Shown here piece after piece: positions 17,389 through 26,620 of a stretch of DNA of 64,000 nt (position 1 is its first letter; each line of letters opens with the position of its first letter). The DNA is taken from positions 58,705 to 122,704 of the forward strand of contig NZ_JAAIIF010000014.1 in assembly GCF_012932675.1 (NCBI RefSeq), read 5' to 3'. Source of the DNA: Bifidobacterium erythrocebi. Its GTDB lineage: Bacteria; Actinomycetota; Actinomycetes; Actinomycetales; Bifidobacteriaceae. Under the pieces are notes generated by a model, which was not told where the DNA came from, did not search any database, and was given only the letters and a program-made list of their open reading frames with translations. Both the position numbers and the translations under genes were made by a program.

Positions 17389-17402
17389 CTTAAGCGCTTA
17401 AG
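17389..17402. promoter_or_regulatory. LacI-family-like operator upstream of the AGE isomerase
   Basis: Perfect 14-bp palindrome CTTAAGCGCTTAAG with the central CG typical of LacI-family operators. It lies about 315 bp upstream of the isomerase start. A related TTAAGCGGTTAA lies upstream of the alpha-galactosidase at 21640-21651, suggesting one sugar regulator for both units. Confidence 0.6.
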
Positions 17403-17553
17403 TCGCAAGTGTGACACGCCACATCCCGGCACTCTGCCGTCCCGTCTAATCGCCCCAATCCCCTCTTAAACCCCTCCTAAACCCCCTCCTACTTGACGTC
17501 AGCCCCGCCCAAACCAACAACCGTGACTGGCGTTACAACAACACGAGGTAATC

Positions 17554-17611
17554 GTGACAACAACTGTGACTGGAGTGACAGATTCTGTTACGCCAGTCAC
17601 AGTTGTTGTCA
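17554..17611. repeat. TGTGAC-family palindrome, copy P1
   Basis: A nearly perfect 58-bp palindrome. Its arms read GTGACAACAACTGTGACTGG inward and meet at a central CAGATTCTG. It sits just downstream of the GH26 gene (which ends at 17644) and has the outer extension ACAACAACACGAGGTAATC found in other copies. Other copies are at 43151, 48189, 51167, 51425, 59306, 59585 and 59820. Confidence 0.85.
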
Positions 17612-17643
17612 TCTGGTCACAGGTATTGCCAACCCCACGGAAA

Positions 17644-19320
17644 TCAGTAGAGGGGCGGGAGGGTGTTGGCCATGCGGATGAAGGGATGCTCGGTAAAGCG
17701 GCGGAAATCGGCCGCGTACTTCGATCCCGCCACCGGAGTGCCGTATGCGCCGGTTCCCGCGGCACCCGGATCGTTGCGCCACGGCATATACCACAGCACC
17801 CGGCGCGTGTCGCTGTTGGCGAGCGCGGCGGTGAGCAGATAGTGCGTCCACGGCGAATCGGACTCGGACTGCACATCCGACAGGTCGGACAGGTCGGATG
17901 ATTCGGCCAGGTCGGACGGTTCAACCGGGTCGGACGGATCGGCCGGTTCAGCCGGTTCAACCGGGTCGGATGATTCGGACGATTCGGCCGGTTCAACCGG
18001 GTCGGACGATTCAACCGGGTCGGACAGGCCGGACAGGCCGAATGGTTCGGAGGGTCTGGATGATTCGGCAGGACAAGTCGATTCGGTTTGTCCGGGCAGA
18101 CCGCCCGATTCGGGTAGACCAGTCGGACCGGTCGCGGCAATAGGTTCAGACAGCTCGGCCGCACAGACAGCAGCCATACCAGCATCACAACCGGCACCAT
18201 CAGCACCACTGCCACAACAGTCACTATCGGAGGTAGCACAACTGTCGCAACCGGTCACGTCACCGTCACTGTCTGCGAAACAACCGTCACCGCCAGCGCC
18301 ACAGGCACCGCAATCGGCACCACTCAACGCGGCCTTGTCCTCCACGCTCATCACATATTGCGACGCGAATTCGCCAGGCGAGCCGACCTCGGTGGCGGCG
18401 GCAATCTTGCCGCGTTCGCGGGCGAGCCGGCCGACCACCGTCAGCATGGTGATCAGGTCGTCGTGCCGTTCATGCGGCTGCTCGGCCTCGATGTCGGCGG
18501 GTGCGATGTCCCAGTAGTCGTCGAACCCGAGCACATCCACGTAGTCGTCGCCGGGGTAGGCGTACAGGTAGCCGGCCTCGCACGTGCTTTCCGAACTCAT
18601 GTCGATGCGGCTGCGGTCGGGCGAGTAGGCGTAGAGCACGTTGTGCAATCCGCGTACGTCACGCAGGTAGTCCACGGTCATGCGCCACAGGGCGATGAAC
18701 TGTTCCGGCGTGGTGTCGGTGGGCTGTGCGGGAGAGCCGGTGCACCACCAGAACCAGTCGCCGGTGTGCTCGTGGAACGGGCGGAATATGATCGGCACGG
18801 ATTCGCCGCTGGCCTCGTCCACTACCGAGTCCAGGAATGCGGCCACGCGGTCCAGCCATTCGAGGAACTGCCCGTGCCGTGCGCCGCCGGGCAATACCGC
18901 CGCCACGGAACCGGGCGCCATATTGTGCCCGTAGCCGCCGAAGGTGATCGGGTTGGCGGAATGCCAGCTCATGGTCGTCACCGCGCCCATGCTGTAGGCG
19001 CGCAGCAGTTCGGCGCGCACATCGCTCATGGAGAAGCCGTCGATGTTGGTGGTTTCGTCGCGTTCCACGCCGCTCAGGTCGCTGCCCCAGAGCGCGGGGT
19101 AGGTGCCGGTGACCGCATGCACGTCGGAATCGGTGTTCGTGCCGATCACGTTGCTGGTCTCGTTCTGATGGCCGAACATGGCGAATGTGCCGCTTGCCTG
19201 GTGCAGGGATCGGAACAGCGCGCTGGTCGGTATGTTCAGATGCGGGTCGACGGGACGCGGGGTGGCGGACGCACCGCTCACCACACCATTCATCACATCA
19301 TCATTCATCGCATCACCCAT
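17644..19320 (-). CDS. GH26 beta-mannanase-type glycoside hydrolase with large low-complexity insert
   Basis: A 558-residue protein without signal peptide, so cytoplasmic. GH26 features: HSANPITFGG, the acid/base Glu in FRPFHEHTGDWFWW (about residue 184) and the nucleophile Glu in AAATEVGS (about residue 311). About 155 residues of insert follow (residues ~333-488, 17857-18324): a Cys-rich half with ten Cys, then repeats of SDPVEPAESSES type. The barrel resumes with WTHYLLTAALANSD and RRVLWYMPWRND. ATG 19320 overlaps the stop of the GH36 gene (TGATG), giving translational coupling; a GTG one codon earlier is the alternative. It should cut beta-1,4-manno-oligosaccharides. A frameshift is not needed: the frame is intact across the insert. 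Confidence 0.85.
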   Translation of the reverse strand: MGDAMNDDVMNGVVSGASATPRPVDPHLNIPTSALFRSLHQASGTFAMFGHQNETSNVIGTNTDSDVHAVTGTYPALWGSDLSGVERDETTNIDGFSMSDVRAELLRAYSMGAVTTMSWHSANPITFGGYGHNMAPGSVAAVLPGGARHGQFLEWLDRVAAFLDSVVDEASGESVPIIFRPFHEHTGDWFWWCTGSPAQPTDTTPEQFIALWRMTVDYLRDVRGLHNVLYAYSPDRSRIDMSSESTCEAGYLYAYPGDDYVDVLGFDDYWDIAPADIEAEQPHERHDDLITMLTVVGRLARERGKIAAATEVGSPGEFASQYVMSVEDKAALSGADCGACGAGGDGCFADSDGDVTGCDSCATSDSDCCGSGADGAGCDAGMAAVCAAELSEPIAATGPTGLPESGGLPGQTESTCPAESSRPSEPFGLSGLSDPVESSDPVEPAESSESSDPVEPAEPADPSDPVEPSDLAESSDLSDLSDVQSESDSPWTHYLLTAALANSDTRRVLWYMPWRNDPGAAGTGAYGTPVAGSKYAADFRRFTEHPFIRMANTLPPLY

Positions 19321-21509
19321 CACATCGCCTCGATGTCAAGAATCACGGCCTGCATGGGCCACAGCGGCGGCACCTGCAAACCGATCTGTTCCAGCAGCAG
19401 TCCGGTCGTTTCGAATCCGCCGTTTCGCGCCGCGGCAATCCACTGCGGCGTGTTCCAGCCCCAACGCGGTTCGCCCACCTCGTCGCGCAAGCGCACGCGG
19501 TACGTGCGGTTCGGGTCGAGCCCGCGCACGCGCAGTCGTTCGGCGAGCACGTCGCGCAGGTTGGTCGTGGTGGCCACCACCCATACGGCGTGCGTGCCGT
19601 CGGCGGATACCACGCCGCGCCCGCGCAATGCCGGGTCGATGAAGTCGGCATGCTGCACGCGGCCGGTGTGCAGCAGTCCGCGCAGTTCCTTATACAACGC
19701 CACGAACGCCTTGAGCGAGGCCAGTTCCTCATCGGAGCATTCGAGGATGTTCCATTCGAAACCGCAGCACCCTTCCAGCGAGATCGCCGCGCGGTAGCTC
19801 AGGTCGGTGGCTCGCCAGGTGGAGTGCGCGGGCGATGGGCCGACGTGCGCGCCGATCATTTCGGGCGGCACCACCAGTTCGGTGTAACGCTGGATGTCCA
19901 CGCGGTCGCGCGGGTCGTTGGAGTCGGAGCCCCAGATGCGGTCGGCGTGCTGCAGGATGCCGGCGTCGGTGCGCGCGCCGCCGGAGGAGCAGCTTTCGAT
20001 TTCCAGGCCGGGGAATTCCCGCTTGAGATCGTCGAAGAGCCGATAGCAGGCCATGGTCTGATCGTGCAGGCCGTAATGCCCGTCGTGCACCGGTTCGGTC
20101 ACGTCGCGGTTGTGGTCCCATTTGATGTAGTCGATGCCGAGCCGGTCGATCAGCGTGGCCATCTGATCGTGCACATGGCGGTATGCGGCGGGATTGGCCA
20201 GGTCGAGCACGTACTGCGTGCGGTACGACACGTCTTCGCGGTAGGGCACAGCTTCCGGCGCGGCGAGGATCCAATCGGGGTGCTCGCGGGCGCAGTCAGA
20301 ATCGAGGTTCACCATTTCCGGTTCGAACCATAGGCCGAATTCCATGCCGAGCCCGTGCACATGCTTCGCCAGGCCGTCCAGTCCGTTCGGCCATACGTCA
20401 GAATCGACCACCCAGTCGCCCAGTCCCTTGGTGTCGTCGCGGCGCAGATGGAACCAGCCGTCATCGAGCACGAAGCGTTCCACGCCGACTTGTGCGGCAC
20501 GATCGGCGAGTTTTCTTAACGTGGCCTCGTCGTGGTCGAAGTACACGGCCTCCCACGTGTTGAGCGTGAACGGGCGAGGTTTGACGGCCGGGTTCACGCG
20601 GCCCGGCGTGCCGCGCAGCCAGGTGTGGAAGCGTTCGGCCATGCCGTCGAGTCCTTCGGCGGAGTAGGAGAAGCACACTTCCGGCGTGGTGTAGTGTTCG
20701 CCGCCGGCGAGCTGGATTTCGCCGGGACCAAGCAGTTCGCCCGCGCCGATCAGCGGCTCGTGGCACGGCAGGTTGTCGATGCGGTAGGTCTGGTTGCCGC
20801 TCCACGCCAGATGGCAGGCCCACACCTCGCCTTCGCTCCATTTCGGCTCGCCATTGGTGGCGATGAACATCCACGGGCTTTCGTGGCCGGTTTTGCCGTG
20901 ACGGCATTCGCGCGTGACGGAACCGGAAGGCAACGCGGCACTGCGGACCTGCTTTTCCAGCGGCCACCTGCCGGTGAATTGGGTGAGGGTATCGACGCGT
21001 TTGGGCATGGGGAGCGTGGATTCGAGCCAGTTCACGGTGAGCGGTTCGGCGGCGTCCGAGGTGTTGGCGATGGTCTGCGTGATGAGGATGAGGCCGCCGT
21101 GCTGCAGCGCGAGCGTGAGTTCAAGGCGGATCTTGTTGACGGTGTCTTCGGCCGTGACGGTGATGGAGGAACCGAATCCGTCGGCACCCTCGTAGGTGAC
21201 CGACGTTTCGACCGTCGTCCAGCGGGCGAACACCGGCTTGCCGCCACGGTACGCTTCGAGACCGGGGCGACCGGCGAAGGCCTCGGCGCCCTGCGGCAGC
21301 AGCGACGGGCGCAGGGCGGCGTCCGGCTTCTCCTGCGGCGGTGTGACCTTCAGCGTCATCGCATCCAGCTGGGCCAGCAAGGGCTCGCTCTGCCCCACGC
21401 CGAAATCACGGCCCCAGTACTCCACTTGAGGCATCTCGTTCGCCGGCGTTTTCAGCACCACGCACACACCGTCGCGCTTGAGCACCACATGGCTGCCCTG
21501 ATCAAACAT
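19320..21509 (-). CDS. GH36 alpha-galactosidase
   Basis: A 729-residue intracellular enzyme. GH36 motifs: nucleophile Asp in YIKWDHNRDV, the SCSSGGARTDAGIL loop and WGSDSNDPRDR for the acid/base region; upstream FVLDDGWF is the usual beta-strand motif. An N-terminal beta-sandwich (residues 1-~310) precedes the barrel. ATG 21509 is chosen because AGGGAACGAC precedes it; the frame extends a few codons upstream. It removes alpha-1,6-galactose from raffinose-type sugars or galactomannan oligosaccharides, and the translationally coupled GH26 gene points to galactomannan. LacI-like operators lie about 130-160 bp upstream. Confidence 0.95.
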   Translation of the reverse strand: MFDQGSHVVLKRDGVCVVLKTPANEMPQVEYWGRDFGVGQSEPLLAQLDAMTLKVTPPQEKPDAALRPSLLPQGAEAFAGRPGLEAYRGGKPVFARWTTVETSVTYEGADGFGSSITVTAEDTVNKIRLELTLALQHGGLILITQTIANTSDAAEPLTVNWLESTLPMPKRVDTLTQFTGRWPLEKQVRSAALPSGSVTRECRHGKTGHESPWMFIATNGEPKWSEGEVWACHLAWSGNQTYRIDNLPCHEPLIGAGELLGPGEIQLAGGEHYTTPEVCFSYSAEGLDGMAERFHTWLRGTPGRVNPAVKPRPFTLNTWEAVYFDHDEATLRKLADRAAQVGVERFVLDDGWFHLRRDDTKGLGDWVVDSDVWPNGLDGLAKHVHGLGMEFGLWFEPEMVNLDSDCAREHPDWILAAPEAVPYREDVSYRTQYVLDLANPAAYRHVHDQMATLIDRLGIDYIKWDHNRDVTEPVHDGHYGLHDQTMACYRLFDDLKREFPGLEIESCSSGGARTDAGILQHADRIWGSDSNDPRDRVDIQRYTELVVPPEMIGAHVGPSPAHSTWRATDLSYRAAISLEGCCGFEWNILECSDEELASLKAFVALYKELRGLLHTGRVQHADFIDPALRGRGVVSADGTHAVWVVATTTNLRDVLAERLRVRGLDPNRTYRVRLRDEVGEPRWGWNTPQWIAAARNGGFETTGLLLEQIGLQVPPLWPMQAVILDIEAM

Positions 21510-21639
21510 CGTCGTTCCCTTCCGCCCCGCATGCATCGGCGCACACACGGGCAATCACATCATGCGATCAACTTATGCTATGACAACAATTCAGCCCCAC
21601 TACTTCGCGGAGTTGACTTTTTGTTGCGTTCAGTATACA

Positions 21640-21667
21640 TTAAGCGGTTAAGTAAACCAAATGGTTT
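21640..21667. promoter_or_regulatory. Two LacI-like operator candidates in the GH36 / membrane-protein divergent promoter
   Basis: TTAAGCGGTTAA at 21640-21651 is a near-palindrome similar to the operator at 17389-17402. It is followed at 21654-21667 by AAACCAAATGGTTT, a perfect palindrome. Both lie between the divergent alpha-galactosidase and the 240-residue membrane-protein gene, 21-48 bp upstream of the latter. Confidence 0.55.
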
Positions 21668-21687
21668 TAGTAAACTGAGGTGGCCCC

Positions 21688-22410
21688 ATGGCAGCAATGA
21701 AGCTGACTGACGAACAACGGCAAGCGGTCGACGCGCTCTCCGTGGCGCCCGAACATGCCGGCGAATCCAAGCTCACGGTCTTCCGATCGCTCCCGGCCCG
21801 AGCCAAACTCACCTACTTCCGCGAGCACTTCCTGGTGCCGCTGCTCGCGGCGATCATCGTCATCGCACTGGCCACGTTCATGATCGTCAAAGCCGCCACA
21901 CCGGCCACCCGGCCGAAACTGTACGCGGCCGTCATCGACAGCGCCATCACCACCACCGAAGCGCAGCAACTTCAAAAAGACTTCTCCGCCAAACTCGGGC
22001 AAAGCGTGAACATCGACAGCTATTTCGACACCAGCAAGGACGGCCTCGACAAGCTGCAGACCATGCTCTCCTCCAAGCAGATCGACGTGATCATCGCGCC
22101 GCAATCCAAGTTCAAACAGCTGGCCGGCTACGGGTATTTCCGCAACCTCGCCACCTCGCTGAACACCACGCAGCGCAACAGCCTCAAGAACGATCTGGTG
22201 CGGCTGAACGGCTACGACGACGCCGATGACGATGATCCGGACGTGTCCGGCAGCGGCAAGGGCGCGGCCAAACCGTACGGCCTGAGCCTGGCGCAGGCGA
22301 AAACATGGAATTCGTTTGACGGCGCGGACTCCAAAGCGCTGATCGGCATCGCCGCGAACACGCAGAACGCGGGCACGGCACGGGAATTCATCGACTGGCT
22401 GTACCGGTAG
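21688..22410 (+). CDS. Membrane-anchored protein of unknown function next to the sugar locus
   Basis: A 240-residue protein: a ~50-residue cytoplasmic N-terminus, one membrane segment (LLAAIIVIALATFMIVKAA, about residues 52-71) and a ~165-residue extracytoplasmic domain. That domain has alternating strand/helix character (PKLYAAVIDSAIT, QIDVIIAPQSKF) that recalls a substrate-binding fold, but no family was recognised. An Asp-rich stretch near residue 180 (DDADDDDPD) may be a linker or metal site. RBS GAGGTGG. It is divergent from the alpha-galactosidase and followed after 92 bp by a YesL-like protein, so both may accompany a sugar transporter encoded elsewhere. Confidence 0.6.
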   Translation: MAAMKLTDEQRQAVDALSVAPEHAGESKLTVFRSLPARAKLTYFREHFLVPLLAAIIVIALATFMIVKAATPATRPKLYAAVIDSAITTTEAQQLQKDFSAKLGQSVNIDSYFDTSKDGLDKLQTMLSSKQIDVIIAPQSKFKQLAGYGYFRNLATSLNTTQRNSLKNDLVRLNGYDDADDDDPDVSGSGKGAAKPYGLSLAQAKTWNSFDGADSKALIGIAANTQNAGTAREFIDWLYR

Positions 22411-22502
22411 GATCTCGCGCTTTTGCGCTTCGCTCCTTGCAACCCCGCGCACCGCACAGCACACGTCAACCACAAACAATTCATAACCACTAAGGACCCG
22501 AC

Positions 22503-23123
22503 ATGGACTCACGATTCTTCCGCGAAGACAACCCGTACAACGTGTTCATGAACACCGTGGGCGACCTCGCCATGCTTTCCGTGGCATGGGTGGTCTGCTC
22601 GCTGCCCATCGTGACCATCGGCGCCTCCACCGCGGCGGCCTGCGAAGTGGCGCGGACCATGCAGGAAGACCGGGACAACGGCATTTTCCGCGGATTCTGG
22701 AAGGCGTTCAAACGCCGCTTCGGCATCACCATGGCACTCACCGCGATCATCGCATGCGTGTGGGGTCTGGGCGCATTCGACCTGTGGTTCCTCTCGCGGC
22801 AATCCGGCAACGCCGTATCCGTGGTGTACGGCATCACCGTGGCGGTATTCGCGATCATCGGCGTCGCGCTGGCGTTCGTACTGCCGTTGACTGGGCGCAG
22901 CAAACTCAGCGTATTCGAGCAGATCAAGCAGTCGGCGCGACTGGCCGTATTGAAGCCGATGGTCGCCATCGCCGTGTTCGTGCTGGACGTGCTGCCGATC
23001 GCGCTGCTGGCCACCGTGCCGGGTGCGATCGCGTGGGTGCCGCTGCTGTGGGCGATCCTCGGCGTGGGCGTTTCCGCATGGCTGCAGATGCGCATGATCC
23101 GCAAGGCCTTCGCGCTGGAGTGA
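22503..23123 (+). CDS. YesL/DUF624-family membrane protein
   Basis: A 206-residue protein with about five membrane segments and the DUF624 (YesL) pattern: N-terminal FMNTVGDLAMLSVAWVVCSL followed by LPIVTIGASTAAACEVARTM and a mid-protein FWKAFKRRFG. RBS AAGGACC precedes the ATG. Family members accompany ABC sugar importers for plant glycans in Firmicutes and Actinobacteria; their molecular role is unknown. It follows the membrane-anchored protein at 21688-22410 and probably shares its promoter. Confidence 0.8.
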   Translation: MDSRFFREDNPYNVFMNTVGDLAMLSVAWVVCSLPIVTIGASTAAACEVARTMQEDRDNGIFRGFWKAFKRRFGITMALTAIIACVWGLGAFDLWFLSRQSGNAVSVVYGITVAVFAIIGVALAFVLPLTGRSKLSVFEQIKQSARLAVLKPMVAIAVFVLDVLPIALLATVPGAIAWVPLLWAILGVGVSAWLQMRMIRKAFALE

Positions 23124-23168
23124 CCCGCCCCGTCGCGACAACGCATGAAGCTGCGCGCCCGCGTGCAG

Positions 23169-23363
23169 AACCCGACAGAATAGGCCCCTATTTGTCGCGA
23201 CATCGCATGAGTTACGCCGCGTATGGGCAAAACACGACAGAACAAGGCACAATCCGTCGCGAAACGACATGAAACCCCACAAGCACCGTCAAAACCCGAC
23301 AAAATAGGGCTGCCGCTGTCGCAACATCGCATGAGTTACGCCGCGCATGGGCAGATCACGACA
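23169..23363 (+). repeat. Two copies of a 74-bp CGACA-hairpin repeat
   Basis: Copies at 23169-23242 and 23291-23363. Each begins with a hairpin (in copy one CGACAGAATAGG pairing with CCTATTTGTCG) followed by the constant CGCATGAGTTACGCCGCG and GGGCAAATCACGACA. A third copy is at 31746-31819. The 261-bp gap between the YesL gene and the MFS gene holds nothing else that I recognise. Confidence 0.8.
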
Positions 23364-23384
23364 CATCAGCGATCGCCGCGCCCA

Positions 23385-24653
23385 TTATCGTGCGACGGAC
23401 CTGGCACCCATGTGCATGAACCATGCGTACAGCACAATGCCGCACGCTGCGCACATCCCGCACATCACGAACATCATTCTGAATCCGCACAGGCTTGCCA
23501 CATAGCCCCACAGCATTGCCCCGCCGCCATACGCGACATCGCCCGAAGCGGAGAAGAACGCCGTGACGCGACCACGCTGGCCGGGTTCTATACCTTGCAA
23601 TACCAGCGTATTCATCATGGGTTGCAGATTCGCCTGGCCGGCACCGTACAGGAATGCGGCCACCAGCAGTACCGCCAGATTGCCGGCACGGGCGATCAGG
23701 AAGAACGGCACGACGACCATGATCAGGCTGGCTGCGGCAACCGCCTGCTGCGGGAAGCGGATGAGCTGCGGCGAGATCATCAGACGAACCACCACTGTGG
23801 AAAGCGAGGCGACCACGAAATACATGCCCACGTTGGCGATGTGCAGTTCGACCGCATACTGGGCGATGAACGCGGTGACGCCGGCCGCCGCACAGAACAC
23901 GACAAACATGATGGCGCTGGGAACCACCACGCTTGCCCGCAGAAGCAATGCCAGCGAACCACTGGATTTTCCGCTCTTCCTCTCTTGCGCTTGCCCCGCC
24001 ACGCGACTTTCATCGTCTCTCCGCCGAGTAGCCGCGACCGGCTTGACCTTCAGCAGCAGGCTCAGCAGCAACGAAACCGCAGTCAGCACCATACCGACCA
24101 TGAACAACGCGTCGTAGCCGAACCGTTCCACAACCGCAAGGCCGATCATCGGGCCTATGGCGCTGGGAACCACCTGCGCCAGGCTGAAATACCCCAGTCC
24201 GACCTGCAGTCGTCTTGGCGGAATCAGATCGGCCGCAACCGTGGACGTCGCGGTGGTCTGCATGCCGTTGCCGATACCTTGCAAAAATCGCAGGCAAAAC
24301 AGGATGAGCAGGGTGCGGAACACGTTCAGCAACGTAAAGTCGAGCACCAGTATGGCCAAGCCGATGATGAGCATGATTCTGCGACCGTACCGGTCGATCA
24401 TCACGCCTGTGGGGAAGCGGAAGATCAGTGCGGAAATGCCGAGAATGCCCACGATGGCACCGGATGCGGTGGTCGATCCGCCCAGTGACGCCACGTAGAG
24501 GGGAAGCGTGCCCATTTGCGTGGTGATTGCGGTGGACGCCAGGGCCGCGATCACCATCAGCAGTATGAAGTCGCGGGTCCATAGGCGGTCGGTCTCCTGT
24601 CGTTCCGCCCACACAGGCCGTACCTGCGTTACATGCCGTTCCGTCTGTATCAT
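23385..24653 (-). CDS. Major facilitator superfamily transporter
   Basis: A 422-residue protein with 12 membrane segments and the MFS loop motif GVMIDRYGRRIML between helices two and three. The central cytoplasmic loop is polar and basic (about residues 200-225). ATG 24653 is preceded by AAGGAGG; the GTG one codon upstream is possible. It is the last gene of a long minus-strand cluster for amino-acid uptake and conversion, so export of the hydroxy-acid product or of a related metabolite is a reasonable guess. The resemblance is closest to general drug/metabolite exporters; substrate unknown. Confidence 0.85.
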   Translation of the reverse strand: MIQTERHVTQVRPVWAERQETDRLWTRDFILLMVIAALASTAITTQMGTLPLYVASLGGSTTASGAIVGILGISALIFRFPTGVMIDRYGRRIMLIIGLAILVLDFTLLNVFRTLLILFCLRFLQGIGNGMQTTATSTVAADLIPPRRLQVGLGYFSLAQVVPSAIGPMIGLAVVERFGYDALFMVGMVLTAVSLLLSLLLKVKPVAATRRRDDESRVAGQAQERKSGKSSGSLALLLRASVVVPSAIMFVVFCAAAGVTAFIAQYAVELHIANVGMYFVVASLSTVVVRLMISPQLIRFPQQAVAAASLIMVVVPFFLIARAGNLAVLLVAAFLYGAGQANLQPMMNTLVLQGIEPGQRGRVTAFFSASGDVAYGGGAMLWGYVASLCGFRMMFVMCGMCAACGIVLYAWFMHMGARSVAR

Positions 24654-24785
24654 CACCGCGCCTCCTTATTGGGCTTGCCTTGCCTTATGGCTGCCTTATT
24701 GCCGCACCTACCACCGCTCTACTGCCCGTTTATCGCCTGCCGGCACCCGCCGTCAGGCCGCTCGCTCCCAACATCCGCCAATCAC

Positions 24786-25541
24786 TCACCTGCGTGCGGA
24801 GATATTGAAATTGCTGAGAAAAGCCCTTGTCCTCTCCTGCTTCGGGTGATCGAACACCTCGCTCGGCGTTCCGCTTTCCACTACCACGCCGTCGGCCATG
24901 AAAACGACCTTGTCCGCCACTTCCCGCGCGAACTGCATCTCGTGGGTCACCACGATCATCGTCTGCCCGCTATCCGCCACCTGGCGCATCACGGCCAGCA
25001 CATCGCCCACCAGCTCGGGGTCGAGCGCCGAGGTCGGCTCGTCGAACAGCAGCAGGTCGGGCACCAACGCCATCGCCCTCGCGATGCCGACGCGCTGCTG
25101 CTGCCCGCCCGACAGCTGCGACGGGTAGTACCCGGCACGTTCCAGCATGTCCACGCGTTCCAGCATGTCGGTGGCGATATCGCATGCCTTCGTCTTCGAC
25201 ATCTTGCGGGGAACGACCAGCCCCTCCATCACGTTCTGCAGCACGGTCATGTGCTGGAACAGCTCGTAGGTCTGGAACACCATGGCCGTGTGCATGGACA
25301 CCTCCCTGCGGGTGTTGCTGCCGATATGGCTGAAATCGCAGCGGATCTTCTCGCCGAGCGCGTACGTGCCCTCATCGGCCTGCTCCAGCAGGTTCAGACA
25401 TCGCAGGAACGTGGTCTTGCCGGAACCGCTGGGCCCGATGATGCAGACCACCTCGCCCTTGTCCACGGCCAGCGACACCCCTTTGAGAATCTCGTTGCCA
25501 CCGAAACGCTTCTTCAATCCTTCGACTTGCACCTGCAGCAT
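24786..25541 (-). CDS. Polar amino-acid ABC transporter ATP-binding protein (second ATPase)
   Basis: A 251-residue ATPase of the PAAT family: Walker [16 protein letters not shown], signature [16 protein letters not shown], Walker [15 protein letters not shown], and the H-loop VVTHEM. ATG 25541 is 23 bp after the end of the dehydrogenase gene in the same operon. The cluster has a second ATPase at 28085-28831 beside its own permease, so this one probably serves the orphan permease at 30585-31400 or is a paralogue for the same substrate. The length and motifs are complete. Confidence 0.92.
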   Translation of the reverse strand: MLQVQVEGLKKRFGGNEILKGVSLAVDKGEVVCIIGPSGSGKTTFLRCLNLLEQADEGTYALGEKIRCDFSHIGSNTRREVSMHTAMVFQTYELFQHMTVLQNVMEGLVVPRKMSKTKACDIATDMLERVDMLERAGYYPSQLSGGQQQRVGIARAMALVPDLLLFDEPTSALDPELVGDVLAVMRQVADSGQTMIVVTHEMQFAREVADKVVFMADGVVVESGTPSEVFDHPKQERTRAFLSNFNISARR

Positions 25542-25564
25542 GATGCTCTCCTTTCACCCGTATC

Positions 25565-26533
25565 TCACATCACCAAATTCTTCGACGTTCCGTTCAGAAT
25601 GACGTTTCTCGCATTGTCCAGCGCGGTCTGCGCGATCTCGTCCACCGCACGCTGCGTGTAGTAGGCGATGTGCGGCGTGACGATGACGTTGGGATATTCC
25701 GACAGTTCCCGGTAGTACGGGTTCGTGGCCCAGCCGCACGACATGTAGCGTTCCTCGTCCTCCAAGGTGTCGAGCGCCGCGCCGCCGATCCTGCCGGATC
25801 GCAAGGCGTCGAGCAGTGCCTCCGTGTCGACGATCCCGCCTCGCGCGGTGTTCACCAGGCAGCTGTTCGGCTTCATGGCGGCGAAGGCCGCGGCGTCGAA
25901 CATGTGCTCGGTCTGCGGCGTCAACGGCACGTGGATGGAGATCACGTCGGATCGTTCCAGCAGCTCCTGGAATCCCACGTATTCCACGCGTCCGACCAGG
26001 CGCGCGTTTTCGGAGAAGCTGTAGGCGATCACATGCCCGCCGAGCGCCAGCACGCCTTCCGCTACCACGCTGCCGATGCGCCCCGTGCCGATCACGCCCA
26101 CGGTCACGTCGGACAGTTCGCGGCCGATCATGGCCCGGCTGTCGCCGGTGTCCTTCTCCACCGCCGGAATACCACGCAGCAGTTCGAGAATCGACATCAA
26201 TGCGAAATGCCCCACCGACGTCGGGCTGTATGCCGGGACGTTCGTGACGTGGAATCCGTATTTTTCCGCCCATTGGCGGTTCAGTCCGTCGGTTCCCGTG
26301 GCGGTGATCGACAGCTGCCTGATGCCGTAGTCGTGCAGTTTGCGATACATCGATTCGGATTCCTTCATGCCGTTGCTCAGGTATGTGCAGATGCCGTCGT
26401 AGTCGCGCGCCAGTTCGATGTTGTCTTCGGTCAGTCCCTCGTGCACGCAGGTGACGGGAACGCCGTTGCGTTCGGACCAGCGTTCGATGGCGGGTTCTGC
26501 CACGGGATTCGCGCCAAAATAGATCAGTTTCAT
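25565..26533 (-). CDS. NAD-dependent D-2-hydroxyacid dehydrogenase
   Basis: A 322-residue enzyme. The Rossmann motif is GVIGTGRIGS (about residues 149-158). Catalytic residues of the D-isomer-specific family are visible: Arg in NTARGG, Glu in LDTLEDEERY and His in TPHIAYYT. The composition is near the D-lactate dehydrogenase/hydroxyisocaproate group. It lies 87 bp behind the aminotransferase gene in the same strand order, so the natural reading is amino acid to 2-oxo acid to D-2-hydroxy acid. Whether the substrate is pyruvate or a branched or aromatic oxo acid cannot be told from sequence. Confidence 0.9.
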   Translation of the reverse strand: MKLIYFGANPVAEPAIERWSERNGVPVTCVHEGLTEDNIELARDYDGICTYLSNGMKESESMYRKLHDYGIRQLSITATGTDGLNRQWAEKYGFHVTNVPAYSPTSVGHFALMSILELLRGIPAVEKDTGDSRAMIGRELSDVTVGVIGTGRIGSVVAEGVLALGGHVIAYSFSENARLVGRVEYVGFQELLERSDVISIHVPLTPQTEHMFDAAAFAAMKPNSCLVNTARGGIVDTEALLDALRSGRIGGAALDTLEDEERYMSCGWATNPYYRELSEYPNVIVTPHIAYYTQRAVDEIAQTALDNARNVILNGTSKNLVM

Positions 26534-26620
26534 CGCATTGTCCTTTCCTCGTTCGTCTTCGTATTCATGTGGGGCGGCCGACCATACGTACGACCAAACC
26601 GCCCCTATGTGCGGTCTCTC

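Noticed and set aside
15834..22410. Frameshifted GH26 pseudogene
   Set aside because: The catalytic motifs on both sides of the insert are in the same frame and no stop interrupts it.
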